From Tipula vernalis (lineage: Eukaryota; Arthropoda; Insecta; Diptera; Tipulidae), in NCBI GenBank assembly GCA_958295665.1, contig OY282560.1, positions 195,356,812 to 195,420,811 of the forward strand: 64,000 bases of DNA. Reading direction: 5' to 3'. Below are positions 11,220 to 21,306 of this stretch, one piece after another. The notes under the pieces are model-generated. The model worked only from the letters and a program-made list of their open reading frames with translations, had not been told where the DNA came from and did no database searches. Numbering within the stretch: the stretch's first letter is position 1; the number at the start of each line of letters is the position of its first letter. The position numbers were made by a program, and so were the translations under genes.

Positions 11220-11640
11220 GTAACTTCATTTCCAACCTTCCATTTTCCAACAAATCTAACATCGAGGGGGGCCCGAGTACATGGTCCACCTCACCTAAAC
11301 AAATTCTTCGAGTAACAAGTTACCAACAAATTCATCCTGAAATCTACAAATGTTAAGGAATACTTCCTTAACACCCCGCCGGCATGTCTACGCCATCATA
11401 AAACGCTGAAAAGAAATAAATTTATATTTTAAAATTGTATACACAGCTTCAATATGACATCTGTCAAACATCAAAATTATAGCTGAATTTATGCTGATTT
11501 GAACTTTATGTATTCCGTATTATCATTAATTTGACAACCGTCAAACCATAAACACTAAGAAAAATTATATCAATAATAAAACAAGTTTGTGAAATAAAGG
11601 AACCATTGATTTAATAAATTATTGCGTGACATTTATTCAA
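11220..11640 (+). repeat. Probable BEL/Pao polypurine tract and 3' LTR
   Basis: Straight after the integrase end there is a purine run (gagggggg) at about 11264. At 11351-11373 lies a perfect palindrome with 10-bp arms, tgttaaggaa and ttccttaaca, around tac. TG followed by a terminal palindrome fits an LTR start. The rest, to about 11640, is AT-rich and includes an aataaa. No 5' partner was found, so LTR assignment is inference from position. Confidence 0.4.
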
Positions 11641-11733
11641 ATTGAAAATTATTAAGCGGAATTTCCTCAATCATTTTTAACACATAGTATCCTGCAACCA
11701 AAATGATTAAATAGGAGCTTTGAACCCACCATT

Positions 11734-13600
11734 ATGGATTCTCAATCAGATTTCATCATACATATCTATTCTAATAATGACCAGGAACCGAAATTGGATG
11801 ATTCCGAACGAAAAAAGAGTTCTAAAAATAATACACCACTTCAACCAAAGATAATAGTGGTAGGTCCTGCTTTGGAAAATTTAAAAGAATTTTTCATATC
11901 CTGTAGCGTTAAGTAGAAAGTATCATCTTTTATTAAGTGTATAGACATTATTATTAAATTGGTATACGTTTATAAACTAAAATATTTCGAAATAAGCAAA
12001 CTAGTCCTGGTTATTTTTCGAACAATATTTTTTTGATTTAATTTCAGATAATTTTTCTGATATTTCCAATTTAATTAATCAGCTTAATAGTACTAATTAA
12101 ACAAATTTACAAACAAAAAAGACCGGACTCAATCGCTTTATCTGTGACTATTTCGCTAATACTTCAGAAGCACTTATTCAACATTTAAATCGCACTCACG
12201 GTTTTCCAACAATATATAGATACAAATGTAGATACTCCAAATGTAGGCAACAATTTCAAAATATCCATGCTTTTAAAAAACATCTCCAAAAACAAGAAAA
12301 ATATAACGCTAAAAATTTAGCTTTCACTTTCGCGGTAATTAACAGAAATGTACCATCAAAAACTTCTGGAAGTTATAACAACAACACAACAATCAGTAGA
12401 TGAATCGTTTTTAAAATTTGTTCTTAAATTACATTCTATTCCATCACTTCCCAGAAAAATTGTTACCGATATTCAACAGAATATTACGGACCTAGTAACT
12501 AAACCTTTATCCAGCTCGATTCTTGAATTTATAAATAAGTACAATACAAATATACCTGAAGCAGAAGTAAATGATTGTATTCAAAATATATCCGATCCGT
12601 TCAAGGAAATTAATACAGATTACAAACTTTTAAAATATTTACAAAACAATAAATTGTATAAGCCGCCTCTAACAACAATTATTAAAAACGATCTTTCCCA
12701 TGTTATAATTAATAGTACTCCTACATTATCAAAAAATCAGATTGAAATTTATCTGTTAGATATTAAGTTACAAATTAAATCATATTTTGAAAACTCAAAT
12801 GTCCTGGATGAAACACAAGGATCAAGAATAACATAATTTAATAAATGGTAGGTATTGGAAGAATAACCAATTTCCTGAAGATAAAATCGTACTTCCATTC
12901 TTTTTTTACTCGTATATCGTTGACTGAAATAAATGACCCGTTGGGATCAAAATCTGGAATAAAGTTAGTAGCAAGAATTTATCAAAATTTTCCGGTTATA
13001 CCACAACATAAATTATCAAAAATTAGTAACATATTTTGTAGCTGGATTTGTGATAAGTAGAGATATAAAAGATTATGGAACAATACGTTGCTTAGAACCA
13101 CTTATTAAAACAATAACAAAAAGAAATAACAACAAAAAATGGAAACTATAAAATATATTTTCAACCAGGACAGATACTTGGTGATAAATTAGCTCTTAAT
13201 AGTTTATTGGGGTACTTAAAATCGTTTAGCTCCAACAACTATTGTAGAATCTGCATAAGAAGTAAACCCCAAACTCAAGTAGAAAGCATTGAAATTATTG
13301 AATCGCTCAGAAGCCTCACTAATTATCTAAATGATAGTAGTGTTGGCGATACTGATATAAAAGAACCTTCTGTGGTAAATTTAATTGAATATTTCCATGT
13401 TACCCGCAATATTGCTTGCGATCTTTTTATTGGTGTCTGTAAATACGATCTCTCGAAAATCTGAAATTACTTTTAATTTCAGAAGAAATTTCTCACACTT
13501 GCTACTTTGAAGTATATGTAGTAAATAGATGAAGTAGTGAAATAAAAATTTTAGTTTTGTTAAATCACAGGGACATTTCACAAAATAAGCGATAGATTAA
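11734..13600 (+). pseudogene. Broken transposon-associated protein with C2H2 fingers
   Basis: Several frames in order encode one decayed protein. About 12140-12290 has two finger-like units (ICDYFANTSEALIQHLNRTH; YKCRYSKCRQQFQNIHAFKKH). 12348-12836 has SFLKFVLKLHSIPSLPRKIV. 12845-13060 has DPLGSKSGIKLVARIYQNFP. 13140-13470 has LGDKLALNSLLGYLKSFSSN, NYCRIC, and VTRNIACDLFIGVCKYDLSKI. This block order matches a large family of uncharacterised animal proteins found near transposons; I recall the signature GDN.GLNS.LGF...F....CR.C and D.MHD.LEGVCRYD. The superfamily (possibly CACTA/Tnp2-like) is a guess. The frames are separated by stops and frameshifts, so it is a pseudogene. Confidence 0.5.
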
Positions 13601-14193
13601 ATAATTCTGTTGTCACAAATTATAATGGCTTAAGTGTCAAATTAGCATTCTTCAGGAAAACGTTTTTAAAATTAAGAGTCGTTCAAAATCGTTACCAGAA
13701 TGCTACAAAAAAATTGATATGATATGAAATCGAATCTGGAGATCTGGAATTTGAAATAATACGTAAAAAGGCTGATCTCACCTTAAGCCTATGATATCAT
13801 CACAATAATATACATAATATGTGTTGGTGAATGAAAATTAAGGGGTTAGTCGCCCAAAAAAGGAGGAAAGCCATTACAACATGTAATTGCATTACCGGCA
13901 TCTCAACAATGCCGTCTATCAATATAGTACGGTTGTAATATGGAAACTGATTAACACATCAATAGATATCACGCAATTGAAACAAACAAAAAAAAAAAAA
14001 AAAAAAATATGAAGTTGCTTCCACATAAAAACCTCTTAAATTTTTTCAAACAATTTCCACCTCATACTTACACATTCTATTTTGAGCAGGAGCTCGTTTA
14101 CAATAAAATCAACAGCACGAGGTGAAATAATATTAAAAATTAACAATAATAACAAAGTTAATAAAAATAAATAAAAAAACTACGTATTGCCCA
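13601..14193. other. Non-coding stretch with an oligo(A) run
   Basis: No protein was recognised. At 13988-14007 there is a run of about 20 A after a GC-richer segment (13850-13960, around ccattacaacatgtaattgc). It could be the 3' tail of a plus-strand retroposon, but no target-site duplication was found. Confidence 0.35.
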
Positions 14194-16010
14194 TCAATCA
14201 CGCCACTCCAACAAATTTAATCTAAATAATTTTGCCGATCCTAATCTCTTAGTTTCCAATGGAATTGCATTCCAAAGGGAAACTCCCCTAACATAAAATG
14301 ACTTATTTAACGACCTACAACAATTTTTAGCCGGAATTAGGTGGAAGTTAGAGGAATGAAACCTACTAAACATTAATTTCCTATATAGATAACAAGGCTC
14401 CTTAGCTTTGAGAAGTTTAAAAATAAAAAGACAAACGCGAAATTCGTAAAAAATAGATAAACTACATTCTAAAACAAGGCTAGAGGCAGAAATATGACCG
14501 AACTTCCTAATACCAAAAATAAACCTGGTACAAGCATTGAAACATCTTTTTACAACATTCATATTTTCCTAAAGCATACCTAATAAAATGTCAATGTAAA
14601 TAAAATGAGGAAGAAGATAAGACCAAAACAATTTTTTCCTAACCTGACTATCAGAAAATCCAACTAATTTATACAAACAACTAAGCATGCCAAAGACCCT
14701 CTTACTAATAGTAACTAAATGGTCACCCCAAGTAAGAGTTTTATTAATAACTAAGCCTAAATCCCTAACAGTATTTGAATATTCAATTAGCGAACCCTGC
14801 AGAAAAATACCAGGAAACGACGAGGTATCTAACGATTTTTTATAAATTATAATCGACTGAGATTTATTTATCAGAGAAATATTCCTAACAATAGAATCCT
14901 GATCTAAACGACTATTTCTATAAATTTGAACGTCATCAGCGAAAATATGAAATGAACAATGTTGAATGGAGGTTTCTATGTCATTTATGTACATAGAAAA
15001 TAATAGAGGACCCAGCACGGAACCCTGAGGCACGCCGGAAATTACAGGAAGGAAATCAGACAAGGAATTGTCGAAAAAAACTGCCTGAGAACGATTAGAA
15101 AGATAGTTAAAAATCAATTTGGCAGCAGAAAGCGAAAATCTAAACTGAAATAAGAGTTTATTAAAAAGAATTCTGTGATTAATAGAATCAAAGGCCTTAG
15201 AAAAATCTAACAAAGTTAAAGAAGTTAATTCCCTTTTATCGATATTACGCCTAATATCATCACATACATTTAATAACGCAGTAGAAGTGCTATGAAATTT
15301 TCTAAACCCAGATTGGAAGCAACTAATTAAACTATTGCTATGTAAATGCGTTTGAATTTGATTTTTAACAACTATCTCGAAAGCTAAGGCTCTAAGGAGA
15401 GAGAACTTAAAATGCTTATTGGCCGAAAATGGGATAGCTCTAAAGCATTACTGATCTTTGGGATGGGGATTATTTTACTTAGCTTCCACTGATCTGTATA
15501 GGAAGAGGATGTGAGAATAAAATTGAAGATATGTAACAAGTATTTTGAGACGAAAGGGAAAACTCGCTTAACGAATTTTAAATTGACGTTTTCCAGACCA
15601 GAAGATTCCGATTTAACCTGCCAAATAGCAGATTGTAAATCCTCGAGAGAAATATTTGAAACGAAAACGAATTAGAAGACGCGTTAGAGAACAAATCGAC
15701 GGTACTATTGCCCGAGTTCAGACTAGAGCAAAAATAACTATTAATTTCATTGGGTTTGAATAGCGTCGTTTGATTTTAATAATTTTGACTTGTTCAAAGA
15801 TTCATAATGCTCCGAATTCTCGAACTTTTTATTAAAAATTAGTGTTTGTCCCAGCAGAACCACTAATAATTTTTGTTATCCGCGAAAGTTTAAAAAATCT
15901 AACGGAATTCAAATTTTCTGCAATAAGGTTCCAAACTGAAGAAAAGTGAGACATTTGTTTACCTTGAATAAACAGAAAACGCTCCTCAACTAATTGACTA
16001 AATCAATTTA
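14194..16010 (-). pseudogene. LINE ORF2 reverse transcriptase (Jockey/CR1-type)
   Basis: Read on the minus strand from about 16010, this gives the RT part of a LINE ORF2. The linker has IQGKQMSHFSSVWNLI. The RT start has YTDQWKLSKIIPIPK and LSHFRPISILSSLS, then CFQSGFRKFHSTSTALL, LDFSKAFDSINH, SGVPQGSVLGPLLFSMYIND and FADDVQIY (FADD at 14932-14943). The C-terminal block (14562-14194) has NACTRFIFGIRKFGHISASS and GVSLWNAIPLE. The core 15213-14569 is one clean frame; frameshifts and stops lie near 14565, 15230 and 15460-15700. No endonuclease was seen. The copy is 5'-truncated and ends near 14190 by an AT-rich tail. Confidence 0.8.
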
Positions 16011-16399
16011 GCAAACTGTAGTACACGTAGCATTTTCGTTTTAAAGTATATGTAATCAAAAATAATCCAGTCGTACTCTTAAATTAATTATGTAGCGTCT
16101 TCTTTGATATCTCAAATAAAATAGCTAAAGGATGGAGGGTATAAAGGATAATTTAAGGACTTTTTAATTTTTATAAGTACATCCTCAATTCGTACTAATA
16201 TGATTTTCTCTAATATTTCGAGTATTTTAATTTGGGTTCATGCAAGAAATTATTTTACAGCAGTTTTAATTCAACAAGAAATGTGAAAACTAAAATTAAC
16301 TAACTAACTCTAATATAACTTCGTTATAGTAAGAAAAATAAAAAACTATAATGACAAAAAGTCAAAAATTGTTAAGCTGCTTAAATAAAATCACTTGAA

Positions 16400-16813
16400 A
16401 CCCGAGAAACAAACCAACAAATCGTTGGCTGCTTTTTTGCGTAGATGTCGAGTTTTATCTTTTCTCTATTAGGTGATACATCCACATACGCACAAATACC
16501 AAAAGGTAATTTAACACCAATCCGATTTAGAGGCAAAGAAAAACCTCACGATTTATACTCCAGTGATTCCATAATTATATGGCCTACCCAAAATCAATAA
16601 ACAAAATTTACTGTCTAGGCCAATTGTAAGTTCCATAGCAAGTCCCACCACATATTCTTTATCATCATTTTTAGGCAACAATCTGAAACCAAGTGTAGGA
16701 ACAGGACAACAACTTCTTTTATTTAAAATTCTGAAGATTTCAAAAACAAAATCAGTAATGTAACCGTCCCTCCAAATCTCATCTTTTACTAATAACTCTA
16801 TTTGTTTTTTCAA
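16400..16813 (-). CDS. Unassigned open frame, possibly part of a broken gene
   Basis: An 86-codon frame (16813-16553) encodes a compact, protein-like sequence: GYITDFVFEIFRILNKRSCC, VPTLGFRLLPKNDDKEYVVG and LDSKFCLLILGRPYNYG. After one frame change it seems to continue as PFGICAYVDVSPNREKIKLD and IYAKKQPTI down to about 16430. The composition (regular hydrophobic pattern, few low-complexity residues) looks like real coding sequence rather than chance. I do not recognise the family. It could be a fragment of an unfamiliar transposon, an integrated foreign gene or a host exon. Confidence 0.35.
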
Positions 16814-16899
16814 TCAGTTGTCTCTCGGTATATGATCTCATCATGATCTTTTAATTTTTTCTGTGAACTCTTCTCTCCACTTAAACCTAAGAGGTTTCG

Positions 16900-17278
16900 C
16901 TTTAGAGATTTATCTTGTATTGACAATTCCCGCCTTTACTTAGTTTGTAACTCGGTTCCTTGGGGGGATATTTTTTGCGTTACTTCTGCAACTAGACAAA
17001 TATAATTTTTCAACTCGTATATTAATTTGGTTTTTGATAGTTGCGTTCCACTTAAAAAGGTTACTTGCAAAGAAAAATCTCCGTCTTGGTTGTCTCAGGA
17101 AATTTCGAATGGCATAAATATTAGGGTTAGTAAATATCGTTTATGGAAATGGTGTCCTAATAGTCAGTCTCATTTAGATTACAAGCAGATTCGTAACAGA
17201 GTTGTAGGGTTAATTCTAAACATTCTAAAAGTCAAAACGTCAAAATATTTTGTAAACATAGTTGTTTTTCTAGCCAAC
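16900..17278 (+). pseudogene. LINE ORF2 fragment (endonuclease-RT linker)
   Basis: The plus strand encodes FRDLSCIDNSRLYL and VPWGDIF, one stop, then FDSCVPLKKVTCKEKSPSWL, IRVSKYRLWKW and LDYKQIRNRVVGLI. This is the segment between endonuclease and RT in Jockey/CR1-type LINEs ('vP.k.....k.PpW......K...y..wk ... y...RN.v'). A Tc1 transposon interrupts it at the TA dinucleotide 17279-17280. Beyond the transposon, at 18601-18680, the frame can be read on for a short way, but that stretch overlaps the start of the Foldback-like repeat. Confidence 0.6.
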
Positions 17279-17280
17279 TA

Positions 17281-18598
17281 CACTCCCGAGCAACTAAGCG
17301 ACTCAAACCTAAAGCGCTCACAGAAAGGCGATTTATTTTAAAACGGCTTAACCGATTTTTTTTTTTGAAAGCCTGATATTTTTAGTTTAAAATGACATTA
17401 TTTTCATGGAAATTCGTTCAGTACTATTTTTTAAATGAATTTTGAATGAAAACGCTAGGTGGTTAAATTGATAATTATGAAAAAAAATATGGGAGATATT
17501 TTAATTTAAATTTGCGTCTGTAACTGCTAACATGCGGTTCCCCATTGACCTTATTAAAGTTTTGACAAAGACTTGGGGAGTCGCACCGCACTCCTCATCC
17601 AACGCAATCTTAAGGCCACAGATATTAGGTGGTACCGGATTTGTTGGTCTGACCCCCCGTTTTAGTTCGTCCCATAAATGCTAAATTGAATTCATGTCTG
17701 GGCTGAGGGCTGGCCACCTCATCGTCTCGAGTCCAACCTTATCCATGAACTGCCAAGTGGATCGAGCTGTGGGACACCGGACATTGTCACGCACCAATAT
17801 GAAATATTCCTCTATATATCATGCGTAGGGCACTACTCCTCTACGGCCTCCACCAGATATGAAAACAAGATCTGTTTTCCCCTCAAGCGATGTGCCAGCC
17901 CACACCACGCTGGAACCGCCGCCGTACTAGAGTGCTTCAGCAAAACAGTACTACGAAAATCGCTCTCCTGGTTGCCTGTAGACCCGGTCTCTTCTATCAA
18001 TACCATGGAGACATATCCTGCACTCGTCAGTGAATAGAACGGACCTCCATTGCTCGATGCTCCAATTGATGTGTTCGCGAGCAAATTCGAGTTGCTCTTT
18101 GCGACTGCGTGCTGTCAATTTTGGCCCTCTAGCGGGCCGTCTTGGAGTGAGCTTGGCTTCCTAACAGCTACATCTCGAACTTGTTTTAGCTCTCGCTGCA
18201 CATCGACGTTAGGACGATAAATCGATCATACCTCTCAGATATACACCGATAGCCTTCTGGAGTAGTATCCATGATTTTGAGGAAACAACGAATGAAACGG
18301 GTATTGTTTTGTTCAGGTCAAAATCTGATAAGTGACTTATGGCAAATATCGGTCGATATAGGAGATTGCAGGACACCAATTTTTTTCACCGAAACATTGA
18401 ATTTTGATATGATTGATTTAATTTGAAAAGTACTATATATATTTTAATGATAAAGGTGTATTGTAGTGATTTTAATGTAAAGATAAAATACTAAGCTGTC
18501 AAAAAAAAAGTTGTTTTACGAAAATCGGTTAAGCCATATTGAAGAATATGTCTTTTTGTACGCGCGGAGGTTTGAGTCAATTTAGTTGCTCGGGAGTG
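17281..18598 (-). mobile_element. Tc1-type transposon with ~80-bp inverted ends
   Basis: The ends are inverted repeats: 'cactcccgagcaactaa' at 17281 and its complement ending at 18598. The similarity extends for about 80 bp to a shared 'ggcttaaccgatttt'. TA flanks both sides (17279-17280, 18599-18600), the usual duplication for this superfamily. The 1318-bp length and minus-strand transposase fit a Tc1-like element. It sits inside the LINE fragment at 16900-17278. Confidence 0.85.
17530..18310 (-). pseudogene. Tc1-like transposase, inactivated
   Basis: From the N-terminal side the minus strand has KEQLEFAREHINWSIEQWRS, VLFTDECRICLHG (first catalytic Asp), YGGGSSVVWAGTSLEGK in broken frames, RDNVRCPTARSTW (second Asp), and WPALSPDMNSI followed by HLWDELKRG. 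In the family the last block reads I-E-H-L-W-D; here the catalytic Glu codon is a tag stop (17681-17683). Further stops and frameshifts lie in 17800-18000. The DD34E enzyme would cut and paste the element, but this copy cannot encode it. Confidence 0.8.
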
Positions 18599-18737
18599 TA
18601 TAAAAAATTAATACCTAGTAAAAAATCTAGTGTCGGGGAAAATTTGATAAAGTTTTTAGCTGAAAGTAAAAAAGTTATAATGTAGATTTTATGTTATCCC
18701 AGCCGAAAATAAAAAAACGACTGAATAAAATCAGCCT

Positions 18738-19000
18738 CTAGATTGTTATGTCTGGAGATAGATTGCATTGATGGACTTGTCAATAGCTTTTACAAGAAAA
18801 AATGCAGTTCAAGTTTCCCGTGGGAAATCTCGGAAAGTACGTAAATCAGATTTTTTTTTTTTTTTCAAAAATCATTAGAAAATTTGTATAAACTCAGCCT
18901 CTAAAATGTAATGTCTGGAGATGCATTTCATAGAGGAGACTTGTCAATAGCTGTTCCAGGAAAAAACTTCAGTTCAAGTTTCAAAAATATTAGGTTTCCA
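18738..19000. repeat. Two tandem subunits in the left arm
   Basis: Two units starting at 'aatcagcctcta' (about 18738) and 'actcagcctcta' (about 18892) share atgtctggaga, gacttgtcaatagct and cagttcaagtttc. The spacing is about 155 bp, close to the unit in the right arm. Confidence 0.65.
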
Positions 19001-19794
19001 ATTTAATTTGCTATCCAAAATAAGGCACAGAATCTTGACTAAATCTATGAAAGTTAAGCTTAAGGTTGAACCCATTTAAAGTGAGCAGACCGGTATGAGG
19101 AAGTTTGTATTTCCTAAAGAAGAGAACCAATTTAGTTTTGTGTGGGTTCACATTTAACCCAAACTTGAATTAAAATATTTTCCTGCGATAGATATTGCCA
19201 AATCACATAAATCGTTTGTATGTGATTCCTCAGATATACAATTTAGAAATACTATTAAAGTTAGCCGAATGTTTTCAGCCGAAAGATATAAAATGTCGCT
19301 AATGCAGATAGTGTCTTGGTTATATCAGCCAAAAGTTACCACCCGACATATTTCAGCCGAAACATATTTTAAATAAAATGAAAAAATAACAAAACAACCT
19401 AGAAATTTGTATTTTCATGAAGTGAATTTACGGCTGAATAAAGGCTCATTTTGGTTTGTCACTGTCTACCATAGGAATTATACTTAAAATTTCATTAGAA
19501 AAGCTAAATATCAAATTAAAAAAGTTGTATAAATTCAGCCTTTAAACTGTCATGTCTAGGGAAGATTTCAATTATTGTGCCTTACCAACACTTATCCCTT
19601 GAAAAATTATCAGGGCTAGCTTCATGTGGGGAGCTCGGGAAAATCCGTTTGAATTCGTTATACAAATTTTTAAATTTTATATGAGCTTTTCATTCAAACG
19701 AATTTTTCCGGGCTCCCCACATGAAAATTGGCCTGATAATTTTTCTAGGGATAAATGTTGCCCAGGCAGACTAACTGAAATACTTTCCAGATAT

Positions 19795-20445
19795 TGATTG
19801 ATTGATTAATTGATTGCGATGTACGATCAAGCATTAAGCAAGTCTCCCGTATTATAAATGCGAATACCACACCACTATACACCCATGTTACAACACGACA
19901 CACCATTCCTTCATGAAGCCCAAAACTCCGTAAAGAAAGGCGCCAGCCACATCGATAACCACATAAGTCTAATAGTGTGATATCCGCCCCTGGCCAGGCC
20001 GCCGTCGTACACCTTTTTACATATAACAAGATCGAGGGATGGCAAAGGAATGTTAGCAACAAAGACTCAACCCGGGTTCCAGACACCTAAATAGTTGATA
20101 GTTAGTAAATTTGTTAGTAATATATTTTTTTTAGTAATTTATTTAGCACAAGACAATACAATTTTTTAGTTCATCTACTGCTCCAACCTGTAAGAGAAGA
20201 CACAATGGCAACACAAATATTCCTGGTGCCGCAAACTCTTTTTTCTGAAAAGCTGTAAACAACTAGCTATTATTATTCCCTCCACCATTTTTTCCATCGG
20301 CGGTTGTGAGATGGGGGGGGGGCGAGACTTCGTTCTATTATCATGTTCCCATGCGGTCACCCAAATTTGTACTAACTGTAGGTAGTGTTGCTTGACGTGA
20401 ATTGTTGAAATTGTTGCGTCTCTGCTGTCCCTGCTACGTGCCCCC
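19795..20445 (-). mobile_element. Retroposon of the VTAWEHD family, copy 1
   Basis: This 651-bp insert is flanked by an identical 24-bp sequence (19771-19794 and 20446-20469, beginning ctaactgaaatac). Read on the minus strand it starts near 'cacgtagcagggacag', passes ggtgaccgcatgggaacatg (complement of 20342-20361), and ends in a (caat)n tail next to the left duplication. Tail plus long target-site duplication identify target-primed retroposition. The frame containing VTAWEHDNRTKSR and QLFRKK is shared with the copy at 35233-35923, which suggests descent from the 3' coding end of a LINE. It could instead be an independent SINE-like unit, because both long copies start at almost the same point. 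Confidence 0.8.
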
Positions 20446-20830
20446 CTAACTGAAATACTTTCCAGATATGACACTTTAAAGGTTGAATTTATACAAATTT
20501 TTTAATTTTTTATGGGCTTTTCAATTAAACGAATTTTCCCGAGCTCCCCACAAGAAACTTGCCCTGATAATTTTTCTAGGTATAATTATTGGTAAGGCAC
20601 ACTAATTGAAATACTTTTCAGACATGAAACTTTAAAGGTTCAATTCTTACAATTTTTTAAATTTTATATGGGCTTTTCGTTCAAACGAGTTTTTCCGGGC
20701 TGATAATTTTTCTAGGTATAAAGATTTGTAAGGCACACTAATTGAAATACTTTCCAGAGATGACATTTTAAAGGTTGAATTTGTACAATTTTTTTAATTT
20801 TATATTTAGCTTTTCTGATGAAATTTAAAG
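20446..20830. repeat. Tandem 136-156-bp units in the right arm
   Basis: Units start with ctaa(c/t)tgaaatact at 20446, 20602 and 20738. A further unit end and start lie just left of the retroposon (19650-19794). Each unit carries ttaaaggtt, a gggcttttc block, cgag/ccggg, and tgataatttttctagg. The unit starting at 20602 lacks about 20 bp around ctccccaca. Confidence 0.75.
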
Positions 20831-21306
20831 TATAATTCCTATACTGTTTACCAGTGACAAACCAAAATGAGCCTTTATTCAGCCGTAAAATCACTTCATG
20901 AAAATACCAGTTTCTAGGTTGTTTTGTTACGTTTTCATTTTATTTAAAATATGATTCGACTGAAATATGTCAACTGATAACTTTCGGCTGATATAGCCAA
21001 GACATTATCTGCATTACCGACATTTTATATCTTTCGGCTGAAAACTTTCGGCTAACTCTAACAAGGTAATTTAGAGGCTGATTTTATTCAAATTTTGAGG
21101 ATTCTTTTGATATTTCGATATTTTCCACGATTAGGTGGAACAAAGTTTTCCACGTAAGAATATCACAAAAGTTTTTATTGCAATCAATGAATCTTATTTA
21201 CTTTCTGCTTATAACCACTAAATTTTTTATTTTCGGCTGGAATATTAATAACGTTATCTGCATTATCGACTTTTTATTTTCGGCTGAAAACTTTAGGCTA
21301 ACTTTA

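Larger units (their letters stand above)
18649..21306. mobile_element. Foldback-like element with nested long inverted repeats
   Basis: Two sets of inverted repeats are nested. The inner arms are 19257-19600 and 20738-21060 inverted; both begin near (g)ttagccgaa and run through attctagg, tgaataaaggctcattttgg and gtgcctta. The outer arms are about 18649-18760 and 21061-21306, sharing agccgaaaataaaaaa and gaataaaatcagcctcta. The centre of symmetry is near 19667. Between the arms lie direct repeats of a 136-156-bp unit. Long inverted arms with internal tandem repeats are the layout of Foldback-type elements. I saw no transposase, so mobility is inference. A retroposon (19795-20445) sits inside. 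Confidence 0.65.
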
